From: Brachypodium distachyon
Taxonomy: Eukaryota > Streptophyta > Magnoliopsida > Poales > Poaceae
Assembly: GCF_000005505.3 (NCBI RefSeq)
Contig: NC_016132.3
Coordinates: 39,074,914-39,138,913 of the forward strand
Reading direction: 5' to 3'
Length of the DNA stretch: 64,000 nucleotides
The notes under the pieces are model-generated. The model worked only from the letters and a program-made list of their open reading frames with translations. It made no database searches and was not told where the DNA came from. The position numbers and the translations under genes were made by a program. Below are positions 48,401-60,839 of the stretch, piece after piece (the stretch's first letter is position 1; each line of letters starts with the position of its first letter).

Positions 48401-50925
48401 CTTTTGATAAACACCTTGAACCATGAATTTTAACCATGTTCTTGTTTGTATGGATGATCCCTATCCCAATATTTATTTCAAAGAGGATAGGTTTTCTTTG
48501 CAGTTTGCACAACTTTGCACTGGATATTGACCCATTAATTACCACTAATTTCTTACTCACTTCTGGAAATACGCAGAATCCAATATATATGTATATATAT
48601 ATATATATATTCTTCTAGGCTTATTTACTTTACTAATTATTGATTAATTTGCAGTGCGGATCAATATGGGAGCAGATTCATACAGCAAAAGCTCGAAACA
48701 GCCAGTACGGAAGAGAAAGACATGGTTTTTTCAGAAATCATGCCCCAAGCTCTCACACTGATGACCGATGTATTTGGAAATTATGTTGTTCAGAAGGTAT
48801 GGAAAAGTAATTTGTTTGAGGTGCGGTGGCTTGACTATGATACTTAATGTTTGCTTTTTGTCCAGTTTTTTGAGCATGGAAGCACTACTCAGATAAAGGA
48901 GCTCTCTGATCAGCTTATTGGGCGCGTCCTTGCTCTCAGTCTTCAGATGTATGGATGCCGGGTTATACAGAAGGTGCGTATCAGTTGATTTTTATTTATC
49001 TAGGGAAACATGAGGACATTCTTGCATTCTGAAGTTAAATTGTCTGAGAAGTAGGAAGACTTCTTGCATGTACAGAGTAGTATTTTCATTTGACAATCAC
49101 TATCTACTATCTTTGTTATGTTTCTGTACCGTGAAAATTTCCATATGGCTTGTTGCGATAGGGTATTCAATTTTTATCAAATCATTGAATAATTCTTAGT
49201 ATGTTACCTAGAATTCATGGAGCAAACAACTTGGCTGGTTTTGAGAACTTGTCTCAAGTTGTCACACATTTGTTTCTGTTGTACAAGAATATATTAGATG
49301 AATACTGGCATGCCTAACATATCCTCATGTATTCACAATTTCTTCTAGAAATGATATTGCACACATATCGGAATACATAGATTATCTAAAAAATATCGGA
49401 ATACATAAATAGTTGTTAGAGTGAAGACATCTTATGAGTAAAGGCATCTTATGTAATGGGTGATATATGTGTGCAGGCTATAGAGGTCGTGGATTTAGCT
49501 CAGCAGACTAAAATGGTTGCTGAGCTGGATGGACATATCATGCGCTGTGTGCGTGATCAAAATGGTAACCATGTGATACAGAAATGCATAGAGTGTATTC
49601 CTCAGGATGTTATCCAGTTCATTGTCTCAACATTTTACGGTCAAGTTGTGCTGCTATCCACTCATCCATACGGTTGTCGGGTTATACAGGTATGCTAATA
49701 CTGCATAGCATGCCTCAAATGAATCCATTTTGAACTTTACAATTGCATGTCACAATGTGACCTCTCTAATCATCATATCATGTAAATTACCAGAGGGTGC
49801 TGGAGCACTGTGATGATCCCACAACACAACAAATAATGATGGATGAGATTCTCCAGTCTGTTTGCTTGCTCGCTCAGGATCAATATGGTAACTATGTTGT
49901 TCAGGTCAGTCCATGCACACACTTCCAAACATTTTTGCATACCTTGAAGTTGATCAAGCTTCTATGCTGCTTTCCTATTTTGTGGTGCATTGTAGGTGGG
50001 CTATTTTGCTAGCAAGTAAATGTTATTTGTTTTATAAATATTCCTTTTGTTTTCTAAGATGTAGTTGTGTACGTCTTTTTTGAAAGTGTCTTGCAACGAA
50101 ATGTAGGTAGACTGTTTTCTGTTTTCTACAGTAGCATCTGCAGGCTACTGCACTGATCCTGCTGGTTGTTAATGCTAACAATTGGATCTGGAGCTTTGCG
50201 GTTGTAATTCTGGAGCTTGTGTCTCACTTCAGAGATTCACTGAACATTTTTTAGAACTTTCTTGTTCTCAATTCCGTGATGTTTCGTTTCTAATAAGATT
50301 CACTGAACATTTACAGCATGTCCTGGAACATGGCAAACCACATGAAAGAACAGCTATCATTGATAAGTTGATTGGACAAGTTGTACAAATGAGCCAGCAA
50401 AAGTTTGCTTCAAATGTCATTGAGAAGTGCTTAGCTTTTGGTAATCCTGTGGAGCGGCAGATCTTGATTGGTGAAATGCTTGGATCCACTACTGAGAGTG
50501 AACCTCTTGAGGTCTGTTAATTTAATTTAAATTTACAAGCTTTCAAGCGAATCAGTCCAAATGTTTGTTCACCTTAATGAAGCTATCTGCATTGTCCTTG
50601 TAGGTAATGATGAAAGATCAGTTTGCAAACTATGTGGTGCAGAAGGTGTTGGAGACTTGTGATGATCAGCAGAGAGAGATGATCCTTACAAGGATTAAAG
50701 CGCACCTGAATACACTCAAGAAGTACACCTATGGCAAGCACATAGTTGCACGTGTTGAGAAGCTCGTCGCAGCTGGAGGTACGGTCTATCTTTTGTGCTC
50801 CCATGCCAATCTATCTGTCCCTAGATATACCCCCATCAAGCCTGTCTTGATGCTAATGACACCTATATGCCGTTGCTCACGCAGAAAAGCGCCTGGGGCT
50901 TCAACCGGCATGCACTGCCGCCTGA
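45415..50925 (+). CDS. Pumilio-family RNA-binding protein (APUM1-6 type)
   Basis: Nine exons join in phase: 45415-45855, 46764-48004, 48655-48796, 48866-48973, 49477-49689, 49794-49904, 50317-50511, 50604-50778 and 50885-50925; 888 residues. The N-terminal half carries the plant NABP-type region: [34 protein letters not shown] and [20 protein letters not shown]. The C-terminal PUF domain (from about residue 550) contains eight repeats, seen by their core triplets: [63 protein letters not shown] and QFANYVVQK. These match the canonical base-recognition code for a UGUANAUA-type site. Such proteins bind 3' UTRs in the cytoplasm and repress or destabilise mRNAs. The start is the first ATG of the frame. 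Confidence 0.93.
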
Positions 50926-53256
50926 AGGGCGAACACTGCAGTTGTACAGCTAACAGTGGCTAGGTTTGCGCTCGCTTTTTCCCCCAACTGAAAAAACCCT
51001 ATAAGACTAGTATGGTATGGTACCGTCAGGAATAAGATATAATCTTGGTTGCACCGGAGAGTGTACATTCCGTAGCTGAGGAAGCAAGACTAATCTGAAA
51101 GTAAGCTGTAAAGAGGAAGAAGAGGAGTAAGGAAATGTTACCACTCTGCTCATTGTACAAATTTAGCACTAGAGAGAGAGAGAAAGCTGTTAGCTGTCTA
51201 AAAGTCGGAATTAAAGCCGCTGCGACTATTTTGTTTATCCTGTTGTGTCTCGTGTCAATACAAACAAACGATGGTGGGCATGCATGCTGTTGTTGTAAGA
51301 TAAATTCTGGGGCACTAGCCTTGTTTCCACTGTTTAAGCTGAAGTTATTAGTATCAGCTTACCCTGAACTGTTTGAACAGTTTGTTGTATTAATGGAGTG
51401 TTGTCTGTCCTGTAATCTAATCCCAGAATGATGATATGCATGAAGTAATGCTGGTGCAAGTTTCCTTTCCACCAAATTCCTGCTGTTTGCTGAAACAGGT
51501 CTCTGAAATGTAGTGGTGCGTGCTGCATTTTCTATGGCTTTTTTTCTATGGCTTGCTGCTGTTGGGAAAGCATAGAAGCAGAATTATATACCTTGGCCAT
51601 TTCAAACTATTGAAAATATTTGAGGGATTATCATTGCCACGTAAGCATAGCAGCCATATCGGAGCTGTAAGCCCGACAAGGACAAAGCCCGGGCCGCCGC
51701 ATTACCGTCCACTCCCTCTGTCCTATACGTGTATCTAAATATATTTTACTATATAAATACGTTCTTAGACAATTTGAGTCACTTAATATGGGACGGAGGG
51801 AGTATTCTTTTCACTGTACTCCCTCCAGATCCGTAACAACCGCATTACCATTTATTCTTTTCACTGTACACCCTCCGATCCGTAAGGAGTGTCGACGATG
51901 ATATAGTACATATTATTGCTCGACTGTAGTAGTTCCTCCTATTTGTATTAATTGTCGCAATTTTATCTAGACAAGCATGCATCTAGATGCGTTTAAGTGT
52001 GTAGGTTATTTTAAGTGCGTAGGTTCTCTCGTCTTGTAAAAAACATTGGACAATTATAATTTGGATGGGAATTTGGATCGGAATTAGTATTATTTATGCG
52101 TTGATGCTCGTGAGTGAGGTAATAAGTAGTGGAAAAGGAAGAACAGAAGATTGCCAGATTTTTTTTGAATCACCTGTAAGTCTGGGCCCTAGGGGCAGGG
52201 GCCAGGCTGCTTTCTTTCTCTAAATTGGTCAGATGCTTGGCCTCTGGAAAAGCTAACAAAATGCGAAAAACAAAACGCACAATATTTCCACTGAAATTAT
52301 GTAAATCAAGGCGTAAAAATCCAGTTCCTCACCAACCTGCCGGCCTGTCCAAAATTCCCCTGCTTTCTAGCACTGGTCCAAACTCCAAACTTTTAAAATA
52401 GCTGACCACCTGGGCCTGGACTTTTAAAATAAGCCGCCGTCCCGAGCGGCCCGGCCCGTTTACGAACGTCCCCGACAGCCTGGGCTGTGCCGGGGCCTGG
52501 GCCGGACCGTTGGACCGCTATAGTCCAGATTCCCAGCCCAGCAGTGTTCACGCCCGTTCGTCGGCGACACGACATCATGGGGCTTTTCTACTCCATGGCC
52601 ATGGCCCATGGGCGAGCAGCTCTTCTCTGAATCAGTCTTGTTCTTTGTGCATTCGATGAATAAAACGCCAAGGATTACAACACCTCCAACAAGGATCGGC
52701 GATCAACTCCAAAAACGACACAAATCTTACAAACCACAGGCAGTAAATAATATAACCTGACTCGATTGTAGGAACAGGCATGGGGATCACATGACGGATT
52801 CAGATTAAGGAAACAAATATATCCTGGTTCTCTTGGTAACAGATTATTACAAGATCGCTCTCTAGCGTGAAGAGAAACTTGAAAAAGCCAGGGTCTCATA
52901 CCAGCCTGAAGCTGTCACCCGACAAGCATATGCCCAAACTTGAATTTGAAAAAGCAGAGTGGAAAACCTCAACAAACTGGATGCCATGCACGGCCGGCTT
53001 TATTTGATTTTGAGCAGTGAAAATTTGAAGGTAGTCTTTCATCACAGATGGACCGAAGATTCAGTTTGTTCCATGGGCCCAAGTTTTTTTTATCAGCTTG
53101 TTCATCACCTTGATTACTCCTCGTCCTCGATATCTGCTTGAAATGAAGCACATATGAAGGCGATCGGTGGCAAGGGTGGATGAGCGTAGGTGAATACGTA
53201 GGTTTCTGGGTGGAAATCAGTGGCAAGGGTGGATGAGCGTAGGTACCTGAAGGTGA
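50926..53256. other. Pumilio 3' flank and NLR-2 3' flank
   Basis: Pumilio 3' UTR, then a MITE (51711-51804) with a small 3' duplicate of its flank (TATTCTTTTCACTGTAC at about 51803 and 51855). A GC-rich segment follows at 52400-52600. From about 52640 the DNA should include the 3' UTR of the minus-strand NLR. A 52-bp spaced duplicate of GTGGCAAGGGTGGATGAGCG lies at 53167 and 53219. No gene recognised. Confidence 0.5.
51711..51804. mobile_element. Stowaway MITE (94 bp)
   Basis: Left ACTCCCTCTGTCCTATACGT and right CACTTAATATGGGACGGAGG plus GAGTA; imperfect inverted ends around an AT-rich core. Confidence 0.8.
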
Positions 53257-56200
53257 TCAATTCATCTTCCGCTTGTAATCATCACAGATATCATCGTCGT
53301 GAGCATCTTTGGCGAATTTAGGAATGAAATTGGGAAAGAAAGAAACAAAGTCAATGCGCAAGAAAGCAAAATCATTCCGATAGTTAATTAGATGTATGAC
53401 TCGATTCCCGCAAAAAAAAAGATGTATGACTCGATGCTTCTCCGTACCTTCTGGTATTCCCGGCTCCATGCGAATACTAACGATGGGACGATTAGGGTGG
53501 TCCTGCAGTGCGCGCCTCACCTCTGCCTCCGCTTCCCTGGCCTCTCCAACCGTCGCTCCATCACGATGGATGCTCACATCGGTACGTCGAAGCGAGAGCA
53601 GGTTCCCCTTCAGGCCCAATTCGAACTTTCCATTACCATCATCTTTCGCCACCCGCACACCCACACTGAACTCAACCGTTTCCGCCCTCGGCAATGCTCC
53701 CGGTTCAAACATTATTTGCGCCCCTGAACCACATCGCAATACAAACAACACCACACTACGGTACCCATCAGCACCGATGACCAGCCGCCGTTGTGTTTGC
53801 TGAGAGCAGAGTATCACAAGACTACGAAGAGCCGGTAATCCCGCAAGGATTTGCATGTCCTCCTGCTGCACTCCCTTGACTACGAGCCTTAACTCGGAGA
53901 GGTTCGAGAGACGCGAGGGGTCTCTCTTTATCCATGCCGGCAGTGTGGAGAGGTTGCTGGGTATGTCCGACTCAAATTTGCGGAGACTTGGAGGAGGCAC
54001 CCAGCTGTGTTCTTCCAAAAGATCCAAGAGACCAGCGGAAGGTTCATCGTAGCAACCAATAATTAGACTTTCCAAATGCTTTAGGTTGCACAGAGACTCC
54101 ACGAAAGGTCCGTACAAATCGAAACTCTTGACCGGGAAGATAATGTCAAGCTCCCTTAGTCTTGCAAGGCTGCTAAGCTGTTGTACAATGTCCAGAGAGG
54201 CTTGAATCTCGTCCAGCACTTCAATGGATGTTAGATTCCCCAACACACCTGGAGGCATCTCGCAACCAAGATGAAAACCTAAGAACATCAACCTTCTCAG
54301 CTTGCAAACAGTCAATGGAATTTTTTTAAGATCATAATTGCCTTCGAGATCCAACAACTGCAAAAACTGGAGATTTCCTATCTCTGCCGGGATTTCACGA
54401 ATACCAGTACGTGCAAGACCAAGGTACCTCAGGTGAAATAAATTTCCAACACCCTTAAGCTTCCAACTACTTTCCCCAATATCACATCCAGCAAAATCCA
54501 GTACTCTTAAAACAACAAACCTCGAAAGAGCCGGCATGATATCAATAGCAGGTGGAAAGATAGTGACAGACCTCACTTGTGATATTCTCATGGAATTAAT
54601 GAGAGAATTGGCTTCATGATCTTGTCTATGTTGGAGAGAGAGCCGACGAATATTGTTTTGACAAGACGTGCCATCGCTAGTACCATCCAATAAATTTACA
54701 AAAAGTTCTTCTCTTGACAAGAAACAAATAAGATCAAGAACCATATCATGTACGCGGCAACCTTCTACCAGGCCTGCCAAATTGTATATTGGCTGGATCA
54801 TGCTTCTGTTAATGAGCTCGTTGAAGTAATTTTCTCCAAGCACAAAGAGGCTTATTCCTTGCTTTCCAGGCTGAACAAAACTTTCAGTGACCCACTTCCA
54901 TATTAATCGATCTTTCTCAATATAGGAATCTTCTGGATATATACTAATATACAACAGACAAGTCTTCAGATGAGAAGGTAGATCATAATAACTGAAAGAT
55001 AATATCCTCTGCATTTCCTCTAGACTCGCATCTTCTGTAAGTCCGAGACCAAGAGACTGGACCAAAGCATGCCATTCATGTACTGGTTTTATATGCTCCC
55101 CACTGCTAGCCAGAAGGCTGGCTATTGTAATTATAGCTAGCGGTACCCCACCACATTTTTTCAATATGTCGCTCGATACATCTTCAAACTCAGCAGGACA
55201 ACAGTCATGAAATATTCTTTTGTGGAATAACATTTTGGAGTCATCAGCAGAAAGAGGCTTCATGTGATAAATTGAACCATCAGCTGAAGAGCAACATGTT
55301 GTGGATACACTGACTTTGCGGGTTGTGGTGATTAGCCGGCTGCCTAGATTGTTTCTATTGGAGAAAGCTAAGTTGATACCTTCCCACAGTTTTTCATCCC
55401 ATATATCATCAATTATGACGAGGTACCTACATCAGTTGCGAGATCATTATTAGTTAAAGGCCTGCCCACATGCTTGATTTAAACTTATTAATCAAGCATA
55501 TTGCACTTGAATGACAAGTGTGAATCTATCTATAGTATGCACTTGAATGACAAGTGTGAAGTCTACATGCATCTCAAACTTAGTAATCTGATTTAAACAA
55601 GCATGCATTATGATGGAAATAAGATGCTGAAAATAAATAAATAAATAAATAGAACATAATATGCAAAGGAGTAAAAACGTGGAAGGCGAGCAAATTGCTG
55701 GAAGGGAAAATATGTAGCAAACAATTTATTACTAAATTTCTATTATTGCTGGATGAATGACTATGTTGCAATATATTTAATACAAAATTTCTAATATTAC
55801 TGGATCGACAAGTATACATGCTTGATTTAAACTTAGTAATCAAGCATGCATTTGAATGACAAGTGTGAAATCTCCATGCATCTCAATCTTAGTAATCTGA
55901 TTTAAGCAAGCATGCATTATGATGGCAATAAGATGCTGAAAATAAATACATATAACATAATATGCAAATGTGTAAAAACATGGATGAGGAGCACATTGCT
56001 GAAAGGGAAAATATGTAGCAATACAAACCCAACCTGTCGGTTTCGCTGTCAAACTCGCTATTTGGTAGATTTCGGTTTACTAAAAGTAATTAGCCCTGAA
56101 GTTGTGGTCTTCTGTTGCAAACCCCTAGAATTGTGCTTGAATGAAACCCTAACCCCAAAAGATGGTTTTGTGAAATTTACTCATGTTAAATAGTGCATGC

Positions 56201-57522
56201 TTGAAAAGCAAAAAAAGATACTCCAGCCATTATTTTTAAATCCCTCGGCACAATGTTACAATTGCTATCAACTCTACGACAACTACCATACTCCCTCCTT
56301 TTCAGGTTAGTAGCCACATCTAAGAAATCCAAAATTTTCAGTTTGTAAGACCATTTGCTTTGGGAATAGACAAATAATTGATTGTCTCTCTACACTAATT
56401 TCTGTGTACTTTGGTTCTCCAATGTGGAACCAATCAATACATGAAGGAGACGGGTGGCTATGCATATTACATTAATAAATAAAAATGGGCTAACACTTTG
56501 TTTTTTGCGAAAAGGACACAGATCTATTTTAGAGGTTCACCAGAAGTACAAAGCAATTCAAATATAATAAAAATTAAGCTACATAGTTATTGTGATTTTT
56601 GAAATGGAAAATGAGGGGTATATAGTACAAGGAAATGAAAGATCGCCATCAAGCTTGTGGGTACCATTTTGGTAAGTGATGTGTACCTCTTGTCATCGAG
56701 GAATAACCGAATCCTGTCGATAAGCTGCCTTTCATCCAACATCGGCAGGTCTGAGCTAGACTTGTCGAGGTCAATGAGGATATCTCTGAAAACCTTCTTC
56801 AGGTCAGGATTCCGGCCGACAGGAACAAAGGCCTTGCAATCAAAATCCCCCTTGATCTTGTCATACACTGCTCTAGCAAGAGTGGTCTTGCCCAGCCCAC
56901 CGAATCCGACAATAGAGACTATCTTGAGCCTCTTGGCAGAGATGTAGTTGTCCTCGATGGACAGCAACCTCATGAGCTCCTGATCCCTCTTCCCATAAAT
57001 TCCGACAAGCTCTGCCGCCTCTGTGTACAGAGTCCTGAGACGAGGGTCGATAGTCGTGGTGGCTGCAGAGTCAGCCACAATGTTATCGATCTTGTTTCTG
57101 TCACGTCGAGCAGCCACCTCCTTGACTTCCATGTTGATGTCCTTGATAGCACCGGCGATCTGATGGCGAGCCTTGCCGTGCGTCAACACGTTGCCCATCC
57201 TCTTCACGAGCCGTTTGAGCTTGTTTTGATTGTGCTTTATTTCTTCACAGCCATCGACACGCACAAGGAAGGTGTCGACGACGTCCTCCATCTTGTAAGA
57301 GAGCTCTCTGACCTCATTGGCCCAGAGCTTGACCTGCTCGTCGAGCTGCTCCCGTGGCACCTCCGCCACCTTGCGGAGAGCAGCGTTCATGCTCTCCATC
57401 TCTTTGGAGAGGGATTCGACGTGCTTCTTGACGTTTTTTTGCAGGTTGTACTCGTCCTTGAGCAGCTCGGCCAGCTTGGGGAGCAAGCTGCCCATGGCGC
57501 CCGTCACCACCGCCATGACCAT
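53257..57522 (-). CDS. CC-NB-ARC-LRR resistance protein (NLR-2), apparently intact
   Basis: Exon 1 is 57522-56687 and exon 2 is 55426-53257, joined in phase 2; about 1001 residues. Domains in order: Rx-type coiled coil (EDVVD at 79-83), P-loop GFGGLGKTT (206-214), then across the intron kinase-2 YLVIIDDIW, TTTR, CGGVPLAI, RNBS-D CLLYISIYPEDS, the MHD-type CRVHDM, and an LRR region of roughly a dozen repeats (LRYLGLARTGIREIPAEIGN and similar). The frame runs open to 53257. However, 53447-53307 has GT and AG borders in matching phase and reads as low-complexity hydrophobic sequence, so a third exon (53306-53257, DAHDDDICDDYKRKMN) with that 141-bp piece removed is equally possible. The 5' leader may include an intron between about 57757 and 57645. 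Intracellular immune receptor; ligand unknown. Confidence 0.88.
55427..56686 (-). repeat. NLR-2 intron with a large internal direct duplication
   Basis: The 1260-bp intron contains two copies of a ~220-250-bp segment, about 55475-55725 and 55818-56020. Both start near CATGCTTGATTTAAACTTA and end AAAGGGAAAATATGTAGCAA. The first copy also has an inner repeat of CACTTGAATGACAAGTGTGA (about 55504 and 55540) and an (AAAT)n tract. Confidence 0.8.
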
Positions 57523-57543
57523 GAGCTCAGTTAGCTAGCTAAT

Positions 57544-57718
57544 CCAAGGTAGTGTTTGTCTTTGAACGAGCTCTAGAACTGAGCCACGGATTAGAAGAGT
57601 TTAGCTAATCCATGGCGGCCATGGCCATCGGTGTGATGCCCTGCAGAAATAATGCAATCCAAGGTAGTGTGAGGCTTTGGACGAGCTGTAGAGCTGAGCC
57701 ACGGATTAGAAGAACTTA
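57544..57718. repeat. Spaced direct duplication upstream of NLR-2
   Basis: CCAAGGTAGTGT...GAGCCACGGATTAGAAGA occurs at 57544 and again 115 bp downstream at 57659, with about 85-90% identity by eye. It lies in the presumed leader of NLR-2. Confidence 0.85.
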
Positions 57719-59443
57719 GAACCCAGCCGGATCTGGAGTTCTACACCAAGAGTACTCAACGCACCTGGATGTGATGCTTCACGCCGGCGGTCACGGCGGG
57801 TCGCCGGGGCGACGGCAAGCGACGGGGGAGGCCGCCGACATTGTTGGTGGTGAGGCGCAGAAGAGACTCGACGGCGGCGTCCGACGTCGGCTGGGGCTGC
57901 AGGCGGCGCACGGGAGGGGGCGAGAGGAAGCTGGTGGTGGCTAGATCTGGAAGGAGTGAGTGAGAGCACAAGAGGGAAGCGACGACTCTGCTTGACTCGT
58001 GAACGCGTCTTTGTTTACTAGAAATGATGATTAAATTTATTGCTTCCACCTAGCTTCTGTACGGTTACCCCCAGGGCCCAGCCATGTTAATTCTCTATTC
58101 ATTGCCCATTTCCGAAGAAGATTTTAGTAACTCAACAAGACACATGTCGACAAATCCAATCCTTTTCCAAATATCAGAGGGAGATCACAGCATGGTTGAC
58201 AGGTTGAGGATCCGATGACGGCGGACGATGACGGCGGTTCCTGAATCTGGTCGCGGTCGCGCGCCGGTACCCTTTTTCCCTTGGCAGACGGCGGCGTTGC
58301 AGGAGACTGGCGCGGCATCTTCATGACTATCAAGACGAACGGAGGCTCGCCAGGGTCCTCAATTGACCGTCGGTCACGCGATGGCGTAGAAAGATTCAGA
58401 TTGGCAGCGAGGCACGCGCGGCTCGATTTGTTCGTCGGCGGCGGTCAGGGGTAGGTAGGGGCAAGCCGTGGGAAGTAAAGTGAAGGTTCAGGCCGACGGT
58501 TGGCCTCTCGGGCGCATGGCCGATATGTTTTACATCACAAGTGATGTATATATTTACATCACATTGGGACAAAGTGTAAATCACCTTCAAAAATTATAAT
58601 CGCCGGTTGGAGACCGGTTTTTTGCCCAATGTGATATAGAAGTTTTGTTTTACATCACCTCACCTATTATATGCATCAGCTGCTAAAGGTGCTCTAACAC
58701 ACATGGTAGAGAGGACAATAAGTGGGATCACACCAGTACAGTAGATGACACGATGGCCAATAAAATCTGATCCCTTAATTCATTTATTTCGTGTGACAAG
58801 TAAACATTATTAATCTCCTCCCGTCTCATTCTTCGGATTTTATTGAAAACAAAATATTCCCCACCGTCGCAGCCCTTGACTAAGAACTGGGAACTCTGCT
58901 CTTGGGATACTTGTTCAAGAAGAGAATTAGGCAGTCTACTCTTGCTAAAAAAGAACTGTGGTACTCTAATCTTGGATCAGCTGGTTTGTGGTCTCGTGAG
59001 CTTCATTCATGACCACGGGGTACTGGCTAGATCTGGAATGGAGACGAGTGACGGCACAAGGCCGGGAAGCGACGACTCTGCTTGACTCGAACGGGTCGTT
59101 CTTTATGAATTGATCAGTAATTAATTGTCTCCAGCTACTTTACTGTACGGTTACCGACAGCCTATATTGATTCGCTTTAAGTTGCACTGGGTACCACAGT
59201 GAATTTATCTGACGTACGTTAAAAACTTCACGTGCAATGTGTTTCAGCGTTTGGATATTGCTCAAATATTACCCTACCAGAATATTAATTTTTAGTGTTG
59301 AATAAAAATATGTTCTGCTTGGAGTGGTACCAACTTTTTGGGAAGCTTGCCACGATGGAGTAGTTTATTTGCCTTGCTAGCCAACACGTACCAACCAAAA
59401 TGTTGACGTCTAAAACAATTTGGCTATCCAAATATTTAATACT

Positions 59444-59556
59444 TACTCCGTCTCATATCAAGTGACTTTTTATTACACGTATCTATATTTTTTTTAGACA
59501 TAGATACATTCATATTTGAATAAATTTGAGTCACTTAATATGGGTCGGAGAGAATA
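59444..59556. mobile_element. Stowaway MITE (113 bp)
   Basis: Begins TACTCCGTCTCATATCAAGT and ends GTCACTTAATATGGGTCGGA plus GAGAATA; inner ATAGATACATTCATATTTG arms are typical of the family. Confidence 0.85.
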
Positions 59557-60817
59557 AATAAAGTTACGTCAAATGTATACAACGGAATACCAATTATCTT
59601 TTCCTGAGGTGACATGTGTCACGTGTCCCCAAGCCTGGTTCAATTCAAGTGTATTATTTTTTCCAAATAACAAAGCATATCCGTATGTAATGCATAGTAT
59701 GTATATAAAGGGAAAACAAAAATAAATAAATAATGAAAAGGTATTTAAGATATTTATCCAAAAAAACTACTAGGTCCAGCTCTTTGACTCCCTCCTCCTT
59801 GCCCAATTATCAACTGAACTCAATTTTATATGTAGAAAAACATGATTTTAGGATGTGAAAAATAATATTTTTACACTTTGAATTTTCGAATACCAACTCA
59901 GTCCTAGGCCGGCTCATGTTGTACCCCCACCCCCCACCCACCCCGCCATTGTCCCGAATTAAACATCGCTCTTTCTGTTGACAGCAATTAAACATCGATA
60001 TTGTGTGCCTTTGGTGTGGGGCGACAGTGGCGATGCACAATGGCACGAGGGGAAGCACGCCTATACATGGATGCATTCGATTCCAGCTTCCGCGTTGCTA
60101 TGGGCCGGTTTAACAACCGACTCTTGTTAAGGATTGGAGGGAGTACTAGCTAAGTGCACATGGTAATTTCTATGGGCCGGTTTATTTATATAGAGCACCT
60201 AGATGAATTTTTTTTTAAGTATTTTATGTGCTCACTTTTTCCAAATTTATGCTAGATAAGAATATTATCAAAAAAACTTATTTGAAAAAACAGTTACCTC
60301 AAAAGTATATGTCAAACAAATGAATGATATGTATATTTATCACATTGAATGGGTGGCGATTGCCCACAAGTAAAAGGCTAGGGAATAATAATCTCGAAAT
60401 GGAGATCGGACGACCACCAACTTGAGGGCTCATTCGATTTGTAGGATTTTAGAGGGTTACTATAGGATTTCAAACAAGCAACAACCATCTTTTTTTCTCT
60501 GACGGCCTAATTTATTTAAGTACAAGTTTTACGGTAATTGGCGATTTTAGAAACCGTCCAACCCAGTTGATCCAACGGTGGATAAATAAGAAGTACTGAA
60601 AAGTACTAAAACAAAAATACTGGAAAGTATCCTCTTTGGGACCCACTAGTCAGAAATTTTCCACCAAAATCCAAATCCTCCTTTCGTTTCCTCTCCCAGT
60701 CTTGTCCTCTCCTTCCCCGAGCTTCCTCTTCTCCCCTCCTCTGACCCTCCAGGACCCCTGCGCGGCTGCGCCGCCGCCGCCTCCTCCCTCCGCCTGCCGC
60801 GCAGCCCACCTCGTGCT

Positions 60818-60839
60818 CCCCCCCCCCCCCCCCCCCCCC
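60818..60839 (+). repeat. Homopolymer run of 22 cytosines
   Basis: Unbroken poly-C inside a GC-rich stretch (60740-60860). Length is likely variable or a sequencing estimate. Confidence 0.9.

Noticed and set aside
56289..56460. Possible MITE with CTCCCTCC left end in the NLR-2 intron
   Set aside because: Only a left end is clear; the proposed right end (GGGTGGCTATG) is too weak a match.
58500..58690. Possible palindromic element with TTTACATCAC repeats
   Set aside because: Repeated TTTACATCAC and CCCAATGTGAT words suggest a degraded MITE, but borders and target-site duplication are not visible.
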